In this document: positions 32,410 through 42,780 of the stretch, piece after piece
How positions within the stretch are numbered: position 1 is the first letter of the stretch
How the letters are laid out: each line of letters begins with the position of its first letter
Origin: Psychrosphaera algicola
Lineage (GTDB): Bacteria; Pseudomonadota; Gammaproteobacteria; Enterobacterales; Alteromonadaceae
Direction of reading: 5' to 3'
Assembly (NCBI RefSeq): GCF_028401425.1
Contig: NZ_JAQOMS010000002.1
Coordinates: forward strand, 682,001 to 746,000
Length of the DNA: 64,000 bases
Made by a program: the position numbers and the translations under genes
The notes under the pieces: generated by a model
Databases searched by the model: none
The model's input: the letters and a program-made list of their open reading frames with translations, nothing else
What the model was told of the DNA's origin: nothing

Positions 32410-34450
32410 TTATTTTGTTACTTTAGCAAATTGGCCCGACGCTATTAGATCCGCCAATATACGTGCGGTTTCTTCTAAAAACGGGTCCAATTCATCTAAT
32501 TTTTCTGGAGTGTCATCATCTAGTGATAAAACTTTATCGAACCCTAAGCGAGTTAGTCGTTCGTTAAGTCGAACTAAATCTTTAGTTTTACCTTTTTCTT
32601 TTTCCGCTAAACGAACTGCTTCATTAAGTGACACATATTTTTTAGTTTTCAGTTCTTGATATTCGGCAATATCTTTATCTAAGTAGACAAACTCAGGTTC
32701 ATGAGCAATTCGATTTAAATGTCTTTGCGATAGAACTTTAACTTGATTGCTTATTTCTCTAGACGTTTTATACGTCACTGGACGAATATTATCCCATGGC
32801 AACGCATTTTCAGCTTGGCTCTCACCCCACTCCGCGGGTTCAACTGCTGATGGGAATAAAATGTCAGGAATAACACCTTTATGCTGTGTACTGCCGCCAT
32901 TTATACGATAAAACTTAGCGACGGTAAATTGTACAGAGCCTAATTTTTTCTCCAATAAATCAAAACGGCGTGTCAAGCCGCGATGTTCTTGAACAGTCCC
33001 TTTACCAAAGGTTTGTTCACCAACAACTAATGCTCGTCCGTAGTCTTGTAAAGCTGCAGAGAATATCTCAGAAGCTGACGCACTGTATCTATCCACTAAC
33101 ACCGTAAGCGGACCGTCATAATACGTTATGCCATCATAATCACCGCGTACATCTACATTACCAACACCATTACGGATCTGAACAACAGGCCCTTTATCAA
33201 TAAATAGGCCGGTTAACAATGACGCTTCCGTTAATGACCCGCCACCGTTTCCTCGAAGGTCAACAACGATGCCATCAACATTTTGGTCTTTGAGCTTTTT
33301 AATTTCGTTTTTAACGTCATTTGACAAGTTGTTATAAAAACTTGGAATGGTGATCACGCCAACTTTAGAGTCTAGTTCACCAATTTGAGATTCAAACACA
33401 CTCGAATCAGCAGCTCGGTCTTCCAACCTCACTTTATCGCGAATGATTTTAACCTCTTTGTTATTTGAGGCCGTATTTTCGCCACGAACGATTTGAAGTC
33501 TAACCTCAGTACCCTTTTTACCCTTGATAAGTTCAACAACTTCATCTAGTCGCCAACCCACAATATCAACATAATCATCATCACCTTGAGCGACACCTAC
33601 GATTTTGTCTTCCGGTTTCAGTTGCTCGGTTTTATCAGCCGGGCCGCTCTGAGACTAAACTCAGAATTACGGTAAATTCATCAACTGGTTTTAGAACGGC
33701 ACCTATTCCCTCTAACTCAAGATTCATTTCCATTTGGAATCGATCTGCTCGTCGAGGTGATAAATAAGATGTATGAGCTTCAATGCTTCGAGCATAAGAG
33801 TTCATAATCAATTGAAATGCGTCTTCATTTTGCGTCTGTGAAAAACGACGCATGGTATTTACGTAACGCTTTGTCAAAGTTTCTTTGATTTGCTTTTCGT
33901 CTTTACCCGCTAACTTCAAATTTAACGCATCATATTTTACTTTCTGACGCCAAAATTCGTTAAGCTCTGCTTCTGTTTTTGCCCAAGGCGTATCTTCGCG
34001 GTCATAGTAAAAGTCGTCTTTAGATGTAAAATCCATTTTATTATCGAGTAATTTAATGGCTTTTTCTAAACGACTAATTCGTCGACGAATTGACTCTTCA
34101 TAAAATTCAAATGCAAATGACAAATCTGCCATTTTCATTGCATCATCGAACTTAGTTACATGAGAGGCAAACGCATCTATATCTGACTGTAGAAAAACAC
34201 TTTTGTTGTAATCGACAGTTTTAACAAACATTTCCCACATTTTTGCAGAAAGTTCATCATTTAGCTCAATCTTTTTATAGTGGTAACGAGAAAAACCGTT
34301 TACCACTCGTTGTATAGATTTTTTGTGCTGAGACTCTTGCTGCAAGTCTGGCGCTTCAAACTTAGTTACGTCAGACGATGCAAAAGTAAAACAAGAGGCA
34401 ACTAAAGTTGCCGCTACAGAAATAGAAAATAGACGTTGGGCTAAATGCAT
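32410..34450 (-). CDS. prc: Tail-specific protease Prc (Tsp) (frame break)
   Basis: A carboxyl-terminal processing protease of family S41, about 680 residues, acting in the periplasm on tagged proteins and on cell-wall hydrolase levels. It has a signal peptide ending near FTFASSD, an N-terminal helical region (SRYHYKKIELND, TKRYVNTMRRFSQTQNEDAF), a PDZ domain (VGWRLDEVVELIKGKKGTEVRL, quoted as VVELIKGKKGTEVRL), and the catalytic Ser/Lys dyad: Ser in RYSASASEIFSAALQDYGRA and Lys in TFGKGTVQ. The break is near 33645 within the PDZ loop after ILSLVS. The stretch 33562-33640 reads through in the same frame as the C-terminal piece. It starts 9 bp after proQ, as in other gammaproteobacteria. Confidence 0.9.
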
Positions 34451-34458
34451 AAAAACTC

Positions 34459-35084
34459 CTATGCTTGGAAAATATTTTCCTTGTTGACTTTCATCACAAT
34501 TCCCGATGCCAATTGCACCGAAACTTCATCTTTAGAAGTTTCAACAATTGTCGCAGAAAGTGGTGAAGCCCCTAATTTGACCAATACGGTTTTACCATCA
34601 CTAAAATCATCGTTTGCTACCAATGGTTTAGCTTCGGCCTTAGGTTTCGAGGTCGCTTGATTTGATTTTGGTTTTCTTTTTGGAGGATTACCAACAGATT
34701 TTGCAGGTTTTTTGTAAGTATTCTTGTCTTTGGGTGCCGCAGCCTTGCGTTTTTCTTTGAATTTCGCTTTGCTTTCAGCTAGTTGCGCTTTCGCGTGTTC
34801 AACATGTTCTTCAGTCAACGCTTCAAAGTCCGCACCGTCAACATCAACACGTTGGCCACCTTTAACAACCGCTTCTAGATAACGCCAGCTATTTGTGTAA
34901 CGTCTTAGGGCATGTCTGATCTGTGTTTTAGAAACAGGATCGGCTTCTTCTAAGCGTTCAGCGATGTCACTAAAAATACCAATTTTAAGAGGTTTTGCTT
35001 CCCTTTTAAACTAAAACTATTTGGAAATTTATTCGCCAAAAATTCGATAACTTTATTTAAATCTGTTTTTTCTTGAGATTGCAT
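34459..35084 (-). CDS. proQ: RNA chaperone ProQ (frame break)
   Basis: ProQ, about 208 residues, a global RNA-binding protein that binds structured sRNAs and mRNA 3' ends. The N-terminal FinO-like domain begins MQSQEKTDLNKVIEFLANKFP and contains LKIGIFSDIAERLEE, RHALRRYTNSWRYLEAVVKG. A basic linker rich in Lys, Ala and Pro follows (about residues 110-160), then a C-terminal Tudor-like domain with KTVLVKLGASPLSATIVE. The break near 35001 is one missing G in a G run between LKG and AKPLKIG. The ATG overlaps the stop of the small acidic gene upstream (TGATG), so they are translationally coupled. prc follows. Confidence 0.9.
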
Positions 35085-35368
35085 CAATCGTACTCTATTT
35101 CATCTAATGTTTGGCCTACAAAATCAGCTAACCAACTTTCTAGTTCGTCAATTTCGTTTTCAATTACAAAATCTTGTCCTGCAACTGCGGCCCATAATTC
35201 GTCAAACAGCTCAGTCGCTGCTTCAAAGCTAATGTCTTCAGGCAAAAGATTATAAGCCTGAAATATTAAGGAATTTATACGTTCAGTAACTTCTTCCTCT
35301 TCACCATCCCAATCACCGACTATTTCAATACCGATTAAAAAGTCGCGAACATCTATGAGTTCTTTCAT
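35084..35368 (-). CDS. Small acidic protein coupled to proQ
   Basis: A 94-residue protein I cannot name. It has 28 Asp/Glu against only 3 Lys/Arg, with predicted helices throughout (INSLIFQAYNLLPEDISFEA, TELFDELWAAVAGQD) and an EEEE cluster at residues 23-26. There is no signal or membrane segment. It lies between msrC (5 bp upstream) and proQ, and its stop overlaps the proQ ATG. The strong negative charge beside a basic RNA-binding protein suggests a possible partner, but that is inference only. Confidence 0.75.
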   Translation of the reverse strand: MKELIDVRDFLIGIEIVGDWDGEEEEVTERINSLIFQAYNLLPEDISFEAATELFDELWAAVAGQDFVIENEIDELESWLADFVGQTLDEIEYD

Positions 35369-35373
35369 CTAGC

Positions 35374-35850
35374 TTACGCCCAGATTTCTTCAATAAATGT
35401 AACTAATGATTCGAGTCCAAGCTGATCATCTTTATCAAACCGAGACTCAATGGGACTGTCTATATCTAAAACAGCAACTACTACATCATTAACAACAATT
35501 GGCACCACAACTTCTGAACGGCTTGCTGCATCACATGCGATATGTCCGTCAAAATCATGCACATCTTCAACCAACATTGACTGTTGCGTTGAAACTGCCG
35601 TTCCACAAACGCCACGGCCAAACGGTATTCTTACACACGCTGCACGACCTTGAAATGGTCCTAAAACCAACTCTTGACGACTTTTGTCTACAGAATCGCC
35701 CACAACGTAGAATCCTGCCCAATTGATATCAGCTAATCGTTCAAATAGTACAGCACTTATGTTCGCTAAATTTGCAATTAAATTAGGCTCTGAGTCACAC
35801 AAGGCTTTGATTTGACTATTTAACTCGCTGTAAAATTCCGCTTTGTTCAA
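35374..35850 (-). CDS. msrC: Free methionine-R-sulfoxide reductase (GAF domain)
   Basis: A complete 158-residue single GAF domain of the YebR/fRMsr type, which reduces free methionine-(R)-sulfoxide using thioredoxin. The three conserved cysteines of the family are present: Cys72 in AACVRIPFG, Cys82 in GVCGTAV and Cys106 in HIACDAASRSEVVVPI. The pocket motif INWAGFYV is near residue 42. It is the first gene of a tight run through the acidic protein, proQ and prc; the promoter should be in 35851-36019. Confidence 0.9.
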   Translation of the reverse strand: MNKAEFYSELNSQIKALCDSEPNLIANLANISAVLFERLADINWAGFYVVGDSVDKSRQELVLGPFQGRAACVRIPFGRGVCGTAVSTQQSMLVEDVHDFDGHIACDAASRSEVVVPIVVNDVVVAVLDIDSPIESRFDKDDQLGLESLVTFIEEIWA

Positions 35851-36019
35851 TTCACACCTATATTTTTATCGTTATCTTACTCTGTTTCAACCCGCTAAGT
35901 TACTCTGAAACGCGCAAAATTTAAAGAATAAGCTGAAAATAATGTCGCTTTAAAAGGCCAACTGAGTAAAAAAACCGCGGTTGTAACGTACAAATCAGTT
36001 CTAAGCTTGAAAAAACACG

Positions 36020-36885
36020 TTAGTCGTCATTTTTGGCCAATTTAATAAAATCAGTCCGATATTCATCTATCACTTCTAGTAGTGTATCTTTTTGCCTTTT
36101 AGTCATACTTTCGAGCAAATCTAAAGACCAATCTTGATATAAGTTTTTATTATGATCCTGAGCAGTAATTAAAGCCTCTGAACGATATGACGATAGCTCG
36201 GTAAAAAGTACGGTTAGTTGACTTTCACTTACGGACAAGTTTTGAGGTTGAACACCCAACCGGAATAACGACAACCAGCGTTTCTGTGATTCGATTCTCA
36301 TCAACAACGTATCATTTAGTTCTTTTGTTAGTTGATCACGTCGTTGTTTCTGTGCGGGTGTTAATTTACCTAAAATGTCCTCGATTGCATCAAATCGATC
36401 ACTATCATTTAGCTTTTCGGTTAATGTCTTTGCATTTTCTAAACGTTCACTATGTGTTTCTTGCTGATACGCTTCAATATTAGTTAAAAGTTGCTGTTTT
36501 TGATCAGTTGAAAGTTGGTTCAGCAATACTATTACTTTTTCAGCCGCTACGCTTTTATCCGTTCACCACTGGCCACTATTTTGTCGACAAGGCTTAACAA
36601 ATCGTCGGTGTTATTTTGGGAAATAGCGATGGTTAAATCGTCTAGTATCACTACATATTTAGGTAATTCTTGTGTTCGGTGCCATTTAAAAAGGCTGGCT
36701 AATTCAGCTTTAAAGCTTTCTTCTTGGGGATCTGTTAGCTCAACAAAATCGTCAACCTTCCAAGCGATTAACCAATCCGCATAGTTATAAATGATTGTTG
36801 TACGACAACCCGATGTGAATAAAAGAACAAGAGTGACAACTAGAATTTGTCTGATCTGGTTTGGTTTAAATAAAGTTAGCCGCAT
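36020..36885 (-). CDS. DUF6279-like lipoprotein (frame break)
   Basis: About 288 residues. A lipobox (FTSGC) follows a short hydrophobic segment, so a lipoprotein is predicted. The next part, YNYADWLIAWKVDDFVELTDPQ, is the signature of DUF6279 proteins; the remainder is helical and charged (LFKWHRTQELPKY, SRLE-type coils, KRQKDTLLEVIDEYR). The frame breaks near 36553 at an A run; the join reads AAEKVIVLLNQLS. ATG 36885 is preferred over an upstream TTG at 36900. Function unknown. It may precede msrC on the same strand, but 169 bp separate them. Confidence 0.75.
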
Positions 36886-37194
36886 TATTGTATGACCCAA
36901 TGTTTAAAAGGCGAATCACCTAGTTGTAATCTCGTAATAGAGACGATGGTCAAAGCATCGTATGGAAAGCTTTAGATCCTCAATGATTACGTTATTGATG
37001 ATGAAGATTGGGATTACAGACCAACTGAATTTAAATTTACGTGATTTAATTGATAATGCAATAATTATAAAATTGCAGAATAGGCCTTATTAATACGTGG
37101 CAAACACTTGCCTGTTTATGGGCAAAATATGTTTATATTCCAATATATTACGGTTACATATTGGAAGCTTACTCCTCAACATGTAATCCATAAT
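36886..37194. other. Gene-free stretch with one inverted repeat
   Basis: No credible gene is seen over about 300 bases. It contains a 9-bp perfect inverted repeat (37138-37146 with 37158-37166, loop of 11), downstream of the minus-strand gene at 37195, which lacks a clear T tract. The upstream half probably holds the promoter of the lipoprotein gene. Confidence 0.5.
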
Positions 37195-37557
37195 CTAGAA
37201 TATTAAGTGGTAAATAATATGTAGTGCTACGCCGACACCGTAACAAAATAGAGATAGTAAAAACATCGTGAAGTAAACCTCGATAAAATTACCAAATAAT
37301 TTGACTGAGCGAGTCGGATTTATTCTGGATTTAATTTCTTCTCGGTTGTATTGGGTAAACACTGTCAGTAATTTTTTCATTATTCGAAGTGAAGTAAACA
37401 CACTTGCAGCAATAAAAATACTCGTTATGGCGGGCCATTCAAGGGCATCAGCAACGAACAAACATAAAAATGTCGTCGCACTTACTGTCAAGAAAATTAA
37501 CAGTTGCAGAGGTGATCCGTTTTCGTAACGCGCTTCATCAAGATTATCTAGAGACAC
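37195..37557 (-). CDS. Hypothetical inner-membrane protein, 120 residues
   Basis: A small membrane protein with four candidate membrane segments: LQLLIFLTVSATTFLCLFVA (about 17-37), WPAITSIFIAASVF (41-54), a less certain one, and FTMFLLSLFCYGVGVAL (95-112). Between them is a charged loop with RIMKKLLTVFTQYNREEIKSR. I do not recognise the family. It is an isolated gene in an AT-rich setting, and 37558-37810 upstream shows nothing beyond likely promoter sequence. Confidence 0.6.
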   Translation of the reverse strand: MSLDNLDEARYENGSPLQLLIFLTVSATTFLCLFVADALEWPAITSIFIAASVFTSLRIMKKLLTVFTQYNREEIKSRINPTRSVKLFGNFIEVYFTMFLLSLFCYGVGVALHIIYHLIF

Positions 37558-37810
37558 AGCAGTAACCTATTTTAAAATTTGTTTAATTATTTAAACCCAA
37601 CGAAAATAATACCCAATTGATATTATTACGTATTTCAAATTACAGCGACAACTAATTTTCATTTCGATTTAAATAAACTGCCATGTAATTATTAAATTCA
37701 GATTTAATTTATATCTTTGTTATTCTAATTAAACAAGTTTAATGCCACTATTTCTTTAACTTTAAAATAACAGCTTAATCGTCTAATTACCTTTGGTGCA
37801 TTCTACTATT

Positions 37811-38635
37811 TTATAAGAACAAGGTTCTAACTTTTTCTCGATAACTTCGACTTACTCTAATTTCATGCCCATTCGAAATTTGGATTACGTATTCACCACT
37901 GCTCAACGTAAGTACTTTTTCACAGATGTGTTATTGACGAGTACCGAACGATGAACACGAACAAATAATTTCGGGTCAAGCTCTTCTTCCAGCTGTTTCA
38001 TTGTTTTTCGGAGAATGTGTGTTTCCCCATCAGTACAATGAACGCACATATAGTCGCCTGCCGCATCTACCCATATGACTTCAGAGACAGGTAACCGAGT
38101 GGTTTCACCAACATCTTTTACCGAAATATAATTATTATATTCTTTAACTTCAATCTCTTCACCGTCCGCCAAATTTTTAATAATTGTTTCTGCGTCTGTA
38201 CCTGTAAGTTGCGACATCATATCAATTAATTTATTTTGCTGGTGACTGAACATATCATTGTCTATTTGCGATCGGATCTTATTGATACATTCTAGAAGTC
38301 GAGCATCGTCCACAGGCTTTAACAAGTAGTCAATAGCGTGGACTTCAAATGCTTTGAGGGCAAATTGATCGTAAGCGGTAACGAACACAATCATTGGCAT
38401 TACAATGTTGCGTTGTTGTAATTGATGGATAACATCAAAACCAGTTAGACTATAGGCATCTGAATATCTAAAAAACCAATTTAGGTTGTAATTCAACAAT
38501 GACATCAATCGCTTCCGCACCATTGGAACATTGCGCTAAAAGCTCAATTTCTTCAAATTCTTTTAAGCGAATTGTTAACCCTTTTCTCGCCAAAGGCTCG
38601 TCATCTACAATGATTGTTTTAATTAGATTTTCCAT
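37811..38635 (-). CDS. LytTR-family response regulator (three frame breaks)
   Basis: About 274 residues of a LytR/AlgR-type regulator. The receiver domain starts MENLIKTIIVDDEPLARKG (acidic pocket DDE near residue 10). The phospho-acceptor is in LVFLDIQMPG after repair, and FVTAYDQFALKAFEVHAIDYLLKP completes it (quoted: AFEVHAIDYLLKP). The C-terminal LytTR DNA-binding domain has EVIWVDAAGDYMCVH and KLFVRVHRSVLVN and ends REKVRTLFL at 37811-37813. Breaks are at 38470-38475 (T run), 38450-38456 (CTATAGG where ACCAGG would restore QMPGLTG) and near 37911. It starts 3 bp after the kinase stop, so the pair is co-expressed. Confidence 0.87.
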
Positions 38636-38638
38636 TGA

Positions 38639-39736
38639 TTATTTTGTCACGCTATTAAATTCTAACGGTAGCCTTATATTAACTTTTAGTCCATTTGGTT
38701 CATTATTAGAAATCGCAAATGAATAATCGTCATATAAAGTCTGAAGTCTTTCTTTAGTATTTGCCAATCCAACGCCCACACCTTTTGAACTTAATCCCGA
38801 CTGTTCAGGGTTTAAACCTGATCCATCATCGCCAACTTCAAGGAGTAAATCGTGGCCAAACGTCTTAGCAACTATTTTGATTTTACCGCCATTTGTGTTG
38901 GCAGCAATAGCATATTTTATGGCATTTTCAATTAATGGCTGCAATAACAAGCTAGGCACTAATGCTTTTTCAGCTTCTTCCGATATGACCCATTCCACTT
39001 CTAGCCGTTCTTCAAAGCGGATCCGTTCGATTTCCAAATACAAGGAAAGCGCTTTAATCTCTTGTTTAAGCTCAACTTTCTTTATTGGATCTGTGTGTAG
39101 AGAATAACGTAAAAAATCACTTAGTTTTGTTACCATGCCGTTTGCTGTTTTATTTTCTTCACACAAAACGAGCGTTGATATGGCGTTTAATGTATTGAAC
39201 AAAAAGTGTGGATTAAGCTGGTAACGTAACATTTTAAGCTGCGCTTCATTGGCCATGTTTGCCGCTTTTAAAGCTTTTTGTTTTTCTTTTTGTAACATTT
39301 GATAATACTTAATACCAAAATACAAACCACTCCAGCACAGTACGATATAGAAACTGCCTAGTGTGTTGGTAAAATAGTAAATCCAATCGTCAGGTTTCCA
39401 GCCAAATTTGTAAAATTGCCAGTATGAAAAGTTTTGGAAAACGCCCCATGCAGTACCAACTAGATAAGACGCTCCTATAATAGTCATTATCAACTTCCAC
39501 GGTTGCATATCCCATACTTTTTGGTAAAGGTAACGTAGTGGTAAAGTTAACATCGCTCCAACATAGGCATTTGATAATATGATAAAGACATAACTATCAC
39601 GCATATCATTCATAAATGAGCCAATGTAATGGACTAAGGCAAAACCAATCCAACCACCAATATGGAGTACCCAAAAGAATTGGCGTCTGTCTTCTACTAA
39701 TCGATCAAAATTCAAAATACGGCTCGCTTCGAACAA
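38639..39736 (-). CDS. LytS/YehU-type sensor histidine kinase
   Basis: A complete 365-residue kinase. Four membrane segments span about residues 23-140. A short coiled segment leads to the His_kinase domain with QLNPHFLFNTLN (His177 is the likely phosphorylated residue). The HATPase domain has LIENAIKYAI (N box) and VGDDGSGL, GVGVGLANTKERL (G boxes). Such kinases signal to LytTR regulators, exactly the gene that follows by 3 bp. The N-terminal part has no recognisable ligand domain, so the stimulus is unknown, but sensing at the membrane is likely. Confidence 0.9.
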   Translation of the reverse strand: MFEASRILNFDRLVEDRRQFFWVLHIGGWIGFALVHYIGSFMNDMRDSYVFIILSNAYVGAMLTLPLRYLYQKVWDMQPWKLIMTIIGASYLVGTAWGVFQNFSYWQFYKFGWKPDDWIYYFTNTLGSFYIVLCWSGLYFGIKYYQMLQKEKQKALKAANMANEAQLKMLRYQLNPHFLFNTLNAISTLVLCEENKTANGMVTKLSDFLRYSLHTDPIKKVELKQEIKALSLYLEIERIRFEERLEVEWVISEEAEKALVPSLLLQPLIENAIKYAIAANTNGGKIKIVAKTFGHDLLLEVGDDGSGLNPEQSGLSSKGVGVGLANTKERLQTLYDDYSFAISNNEPNGLKVNIRLPLEFNSVTK

Positions 39737-39840
39737 AGGTTCGACTAAAACTACTTACTTTCATTATAAATGTATTATGTAATGGCACATCACCAATCGA
39801 CTCGTAAGATATGCCATTTAACGCAGTTTTAAATGTATCG

Positions 39841-40305
39841 TTAGTATTTAATATGAAATTTTCTAAATATGTGGCATAAAATCCAGGCTGGTCCAATTAA
39901 CAAAAATTGAAGGTCTTTGAAAAACGACGGTTTCTTTCCTTCAATCTCGTGTCCAACAAACTGTAAAATCCAAGCTATCACAAATATGCCAACGGAAAGC
40001 GTAAGTATCCCCATCTCAAAGCTTTGAGTCCACCAGCGTACAAACGCAAAACAAAAGATTATAAATAAACTCATGCCAATGCCGACAGAAATAGACAATC
40101 TAAAATAGAATGCAGCCACAAAAACTGAAATTAATGTTGCTACGTTGATCCAATCCGAACCAGTGTCAAACGGCAAAGGAACCGTCCATAACATACCAAT
40201 TACCGACAAAAAGATTGCTGGCACACATAAGTAATGTATTAGCTTGTTGGTTTTATTCTGGTGGCTAACTCGGTATTCTTTTAGCCAATCTCTAATTGTC
40301 TTCAT
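39841..40305 (-). CDS. Mpo1/DUF962-family membrane protein
   Basis: A complete 154-residue protein of the DUF962 family. It starts with the conserved SHQNKTNKLIHYLCVP pattern (His15, Asn20 and His24 probable metal-related residues), followed by four membrane segments and a second conserved block FVGHEIEGKKPSFFKDLQFLL with LIGPAW. The yeast homologue Mpo1 is an iron-dependent 2-hydroxy fatty acid dioxygenase; the bacterial role is not established. Single gene. Confidence 0.85.
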   Translation of the reverse strand: MKTIRDWLKEYRVSHQNKTNKLIHYLCVPAIFLSVIGMLWTVPLPFDTGSDWINVATLISVFVAAFYFRLSISVGIGMSLFIIFCFAFVRWWTQSFEMGILTLSVGIFVIAWILQFVGHEIEGKKPSFFKDLQFLLIGPAWILCHIFRKFHIKY

Positions 40306-40395
40306 GGTTTGCCCTACCCTAAAATTTTTTAGTCACTTTATCTGGATCGTCTGACCAGTTCAACTAAGGAATTCCAACTTAGTCAATTAGCGCTA

Positions 40396-40827
40396 CTACA
40401 ACTCTACGCCACCTAACACCGGAGTCGGTTTACGGTCATCATCTAAAGCGACAAATTTAAACGAACCAGATATTGCACGATGCTTTTCATCTTCATACAT
40501 TTTTTCAATTAGTACGTTAACTTCTACAACTAAACTTGTGCGACCAATATTAGCGATACTCGCAACCAGTTCAACAATACTCCCAGCTGGGATAGGTTCT
40601 TTGAAATCAACTCGATCCGAAGAAATAGTTACCAGAGGTTTACGGCAAAAACGTGTGGCACAAATAAACGCAACTTCATCCATCCAAGCCAATGCTTCAC
40701 CACCAAATAGCGTATTGTGATGATTTGTTCGACTAGGAAAGACCGTTTTCGTTGTGAAGGTTGTGGCGTAGTTGATTCTTGCCTGTACTTTTTCTGATAC
40801 TTCCATAAATAACTCACTTGTTTGCAA
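40396..40827 (-). CDS. Acyl-CoA thioesterase, hotdog fold
   Basis: A complete 143-residue single hotdog-fold thioesterase of the YciA/acot type, hydrolysing acyl-CoA to free acid and CoA. The active-site motif is NHHNTLFGGEALAWMDE with the catalytic Asp in the first helix. VDFKEPIPAGSIVEL and the final strand GSFKFVALDDD complete the fold. Chain-length preference cannot be told. It is divergent from the M61 peptidase gene, sharing an 81-bp promoter region. Confidence 0.87.
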   Translation of the reverse strand: MQTSELFMEVSEKVQARINYATTFTTKTVFPSRTNHHNTLFGGEALAWMDEVAFICATRFCRKPLVTISSDRVDFKEPIPAGSIVELVASIANIGRTSLVVEVNVLIEKMYEDEKHRAISGSFKFVALDDDRKPTPVLGGVEL

Positions 40828-40908
40828 TAATTATCTTATTATAAACTGATCTGATGCGGAAACCTGCCATTCTTTTCCCGCCTAGTTAACTAATTTGGAC
40901 GTTATTTT

Positions 40909-42699
40909 ATGACCGCAGTACATTATCACATCGCCATCGAAGACCCGAACCAACATCTATTTGCCATTAAAATTGATATCACACCACAGAACTCTGATGA
41001 TATAAAAATTTCACTACCGAATTGGATCCCGGGAAGCTACATGATCCGTGACTTTGCAAAACATATTCTTGATTTCGACGTCTCCGATGCGCATGGTAAG
41101 TTAACGCACTTAGCTGATTCGAAAAGCGGTTATGTTATTAAGCATAACAACCAGCCTTTTTCGATTAGCTATCATGTCTATGCTTTTGACTTAAGTGTGA
41201 GAAAAGCTTATTTAGATCAGGAGTTTGGGTTTATAAATCCAGCGAGTTCTTTATTTCAAATTGACCAAATGGCTGACCAGCCTTGTTTGGTGACATTATT
41301 GCCACCACCAATTGAATTAACTCTTTGCAAAGACTGGTTACCAGCAACAGGTTTGACATCTACATCTAATAAATCCCCTTTTAGTTATGGTGATTTTTCG
41401 GCCGACAGTTACTTACTATTAACAGACTATCCAATCATGTATGGCGACTTGGATATCGCAGAGTTTGCCATAGACAATGTGCCTCATTATCTTGTAACCG
41501 TAGGACGTCATTTTGGCGAACTGAACCGTGTTGTTAAAGATTTAAAACCACTTTGTGAATACCACGCAGAAACCTTTGGCGGATTGCCAAAAGATTTGGA
41601 TCAATATCTGTTTATGACTATGGTCACCGATACTGGTTTTGGCGGTTTAGAGCATCTTAATTCAACTGCTTTGGTTTGCAGTCGTTTCGATATTCCAAAC
41701 GCAGAACAACCGATTAATGAAGATTACACAACCTTTCTGAGCCTTTGTAGCCATGAATATTTGCACACCTGGAATGTGAAAAGATTAAAGCCTAAGGAGT
41801 TTACGCCATATAAATTAAACCAAGAGGTTTATACTGAGCAACTCTGGTTTTACGAAGGCATGACAAGTTACTTTGACGATTTGAGTTTGGTGCAAACGGG
41901 AACAATTCCGCAACAACAATATCTCGATTTATTGGCAAAAACGTTTACCCGTATTGAAAAAGGCCTTGGCCAATTGCGTCAATCTGTTACAGAGAGCAGT
42001 TACCATACTTGGACAAAGTTTTACCAGCAGGATCACACGGCACCGGATCAAATTGTCAGTTATTACCAAAAAGGCGCTGCTATCGCTTGTTTAGTTGACC
42101 TTGTGCTTATCCAGCAATCTCAAGGTAAACAGTCATTACGAACGCTAATGTTAGAAGCGTGGCAGTTGTTTGGAAAAAATGGGATAGGTACAACGCAACA
42201 TGATTTAGAACACCTATTTTTAACTTTCTTAGGTGAGCAACATAAAGATTGGTTAACAGAATTGTTGTATGGAAAATCCAAAGTTGAGTTAGCTCCCTTA
42301 TTCCTTCGTGCAGGTATTGAAGTCAATAAATTTACGCAAACAGATACTACACAAACCCATGGCAATGCAATAACAGAACACAAGGTACAAAATTGGTTAG
42401 GCGCTGTAACTTCAGATAAATCAGGAAACCTAGTTGTTAAGCAGCTATTCGCTAATTCACCCGCAGAAAAAGCGGGGGTCGCTGTAGGTGATGAACTGTT
42501 GGCTATTGATAACATCAGGCTAACGGCAAAAAACTTGCAAGTCGTGATTAACTCAGTAGCGACGCCAACCTCTACAATTCATTATTTTAGAAAGGACCAA
42601 CTATTGAGCAGAGAACTGCAACTTGAGTCGTCTCCAGCATTTTTAGTACAACTTAAAGTAAAAGACCAAGCTAAACTCGACCTTTGGTTAAAACCATAG
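40909..42699 (+). CDS. M61-family metallopeptidase with PDZ domain
   Basis: A complete 596-residue M61 peptidase (glycyl aminopeptidase family). The N-terminal beta domain has the family hallmark LPNWIPGSYMIRDFAKHI. The zinc site HEYLHTWNVKRLKP starts at His282 with Glu283 as base, and a downstream Glu in WFYEGMTSYFDDL is the third ligand. A PDZ domain occupies about residues 490-570 (VKQLFANSPAEKAGVAVGDELLAID). No signal peptide is seen, so it is probably cytoplasmic. An intact frame and a strong terminator follow. Confidence 0.92.
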   Translation: MTAVHYHIAIEDPNQHLFAIKIDITPQNSDDIKISLPNWIPGSYMIRDFAKHILDFDVSDAHGKLTHLADSKSGYVIKHNNQPFSISYHVYAFDLSVRKAYLDQEFGFINPASSLFQIDQMADQPCLVTLLPPPIELTLCKDWLPATGLTSTSNKSPFSYGDFSADSYLLLTDYPIMYGDLDIAEFAIDNVPHYLVTVGRHFGELNRVVKDLKPLCEYHAETFGGLPKDLDQYLFMTMVTDTGFGGLEHLNSTALVCSRFDIPNAEQPINEDYTTFLSLCSHEYLHTWNVKRLKPKEFTPYKLNQEVYTEQLWFYEGMTSYFDDLSLVQTGTIPQQQYLDLLAKTFTRIEKGLGQLRQSVTESSYHTWTKFYQQDHTAPDQIVSYYQKGAAIACLVDLVLIQQSQGKQSLRTLMLEAWQLFGKNGIGTTQHDLEHLFLTFLGEQHKDWLTELLYGKSKVELAPLFLRAGIEVNKFTQTDTTQTHGNAITEHKVQNWLGAVTSDKSGNLVVKQLFANSPAEKAGVAVGDELLAIDNIRLTAKNLQVVINSVATPTSTIHYFRKDQLLSRELQLESSPAFLVQLKVKDQAKLDLWLKP

Positions 42700-42717
42700 T
42701 TCATTTTAATCAGCCAT

Positions 42718-42755
42718 AAAAAACGTTACGGCATTAGATGCAGTAACGTTTTTTT
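42718..42755. terminator. Terminator between convergent M61 and M23 genes
   Basis: A perfect 12-bp stem (42718-42729 with 42743-42754, loop of 13) has an A run on the left and a T run on the right. It can end both genes. Confidence 0.88.
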
Positions 42756-42780
42756 GTGTATTCGATTGAGGCCGTTTACG

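Noticed and set aside
36940..37045. Possible short acidic gene on the plus strand (reading near VIDDEDWDYRPTEF)
   Set aside because: It needs a frame break, has no ribosome site and no recognisable family, so I left it out of the gene list.
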